7,270 nt of DNA, from positions 1 through 7,270 of the forward strand of contig JBBDRL010000056.1 of assembly GCA_040905505.1 (NCBI GenBank). Reading direction: 5' to 3'. Positions 6,472 through 7,270 of this stretch are shown piece after piece (the first letter of the stretch is position 1; each line of letters starts with the position of its first letter). The translations under genes and the position numbers were made by a program. The notes beneath the pieces were generated by a model, which worked only from the letters and a program-made list of their open reading frames with translations, did no database searches and was not told the origin of the DNA. This DNA is from WHSP01 sp040905505. Its GTDB lineage: Bacteria; Gemmatimonadota; Gemmatimonadetes; Longimicrobiales; Longimicrobiaceae.

Positions 6472-7227
6472 ATGAATTACAATCACAGGATCGTAACCAG
6501 GGAACGGATCGCTGTGCTCGTGCTCGGATTGGCCGCCGCGTCGTGCGCCTCCGAGGCGGATGAGGTCGACACGACTGCGGCACCGGACACGAGCGCCGCG
6601 ATGGAAGCGTCCGTCGCCGTAGCGGATGGAGGGATCTTGGTCGACGGGTGGATGGGGCGGATCGACGCGCAGGAAGTCGAGGCGGGCAACACTCTCGAGG
6701 ACGCTCGATTGGCGATGGAAGGCGATGTACTGCGGGTGACGACGGGCCCGGCGGTAACGTACTGGAATCCCGCGAACACGGCCACCGGGGAGTACACGGT
6801 CAGCGCGACCTTCACCGAGGCGGAGTACATGAGCATCAACGATCACCCGCATCCGTACGGGATCGTGGTGGCAGGAAACGACTTGGGCACGGACCAGCAG
6901 AGCTATCTCTACTGCGCCGCCTACGGGAACGGGACGTTCATCGCACGGGGGTTTGGCCCCGAGCCTTTCCGGTTGAACGGAGAGCGTCCCGAACCGAATG
7001 AGGCCATCAGTCAGGCGGCGGGGCCGGGTACGCCAGTGACGCAGGAGATCGCGGTTTCAGTGGATGCGGACTCGGTGGACTGCTCGATCAATGGCACGGT
7101 GGTGGGGAGCTATCCGACGTCGGAGGTCGTGACCGCCGGGCGGCTGACATCGACAGACGGCGTGTACGGCATCCGCTTCGGTCACAACACTGACGGCACC
7201 GTCAGCGGGCTGACGGTGACCCCGTAA
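6472..7227 (+). CDS. Secreted lipoprotein with probable ConA-like beta-sandwich domain
   Basis: The ATG at 6472 is the first possible start because an in-frame TAG ends immediately before it; the upstream GAAAG, 6 bases away, is only a weak ribosome binding site. The 251-residue product starts with basic residues, then IAVLVLGLAAASC, a signal peptide with a loose lipobox and Cys25 as the likely lipidation site. Residues 26-50 are an Ala/Ser/Thr/Asp/Glu-rich flexible linker. Residues 55-251 are rich in beta-prone, Gly/Asn/Thr-bearing segments (TYWNPANTATGEYTVSATFT, HPHPYGIVVAG, SYLYCAAYGNGTFIARGFG, YGIRFGHNTDGTVSGLTVTP), the layout of LamG/ConA-like or DUF1080-type beta-sandwich domains. I cannot name a family with certainty, and no catalytic residues are recognisable. 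Two cysteines (in YLYCAAY and DSVDCSING) could form a disulfide. It is divergent from the channel gene; function is unknown, with ligand binding at the cell surface or periplasm one possibility. Confidence 0.8.
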   Translation: MNYNHRIVTRERIAVLVLGLAAASCASEADEVDTTAAPDTSAAMEASVAVADGGILVDGWMGRIDAQEVEAGNTLEDARLAMEGDVLRVTTGPAVTYWNPANTATGEYTVSATFTEAEYMSINDHPHPYGIVVAGNDLGTDQQSYLYCAAYGNGTFIARGFGPEPFRLNGERPEPNEAISQAAGPGTPVTQEIAVSVDADSVDCSINGTVVGSYPTSEVVTAGRLTSTDGVYGIRFGHNTDGTVSGLTVTP

Positions 7228-7270
7228 GAGGCCATTCCAGGAAGAGCCTTCGACGAGCAGCCTGACGCCC

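Overview
The window is GC-rich, chromosome-like bacterial DNA (roughly 63-65 % G+C by eye). It holds four gene-sized coding regions and one very small gene. No rRNA, tRNA, CRISPR array, transposase or phage gene is visible. The mix of cytosolic sensor kinases, an RsbRD-type kinase, a YbdG-type MscS channel and an Ala/Ser/Asp/Thr-rich lipoprotein fits a free-living soil or sediment bacterium. Gemmatimonadota or a similar high-GC lineage is a reasonable guess from lipoprotein style and gene mix, but nothing here proves it.

Layout. Bases 3-2603 (+) are the 3' part of a very large chemotaxis-type hybrid: CheR methyltransferase, PAS, heptad-repeat coiled coil, PAS, and a histidine kinase. The 5' end, probably with a CheB domain, lies off the window. 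After a 350-base gap of uncertain content comes a second soluble histidine kinase with an RsbRD-like N-terminal domain (2956-4110, +). Two stem-loops at 4165-4192 and 4224-4262 look like tandem terminators closing that unit. On the minus strand lie a 51-residue glutamine-rich protein with no large hydrophobic or aromatic residue (4340-4495) and, upstream of it, a YbdG/MscM-like mechanosensitive channel (4786-6129). A 342-base divergent intergenic region then separates the channel from a plus-strand lipoprotein with a probable beta-sandwich domain (6472-7227).

How the genes may work together. The two kinases are adjacent and co-directional, both lack membrane segments, and neither has a receiver domain or a response regulator beside it within the window, so they probably feed partners encoded elsewhere. 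The channel (turgor release) and the tiny hydrophilic protein (resembling stress or hydrophilin-type proteins) suggest an osmotic or desiccation theme. That link is inferred from position and composition only.

No clearly new multi-gene system was found. The items most worth a second look are the 51-residue Gln-rich gene with its strong ribosome binding site and possible ECF-type promoter, the unexplained minus-strand open frame in the gap between the kinases, the perfect heptad register of the hybrid kinase, and the stem-loop between the channel and the small gene.
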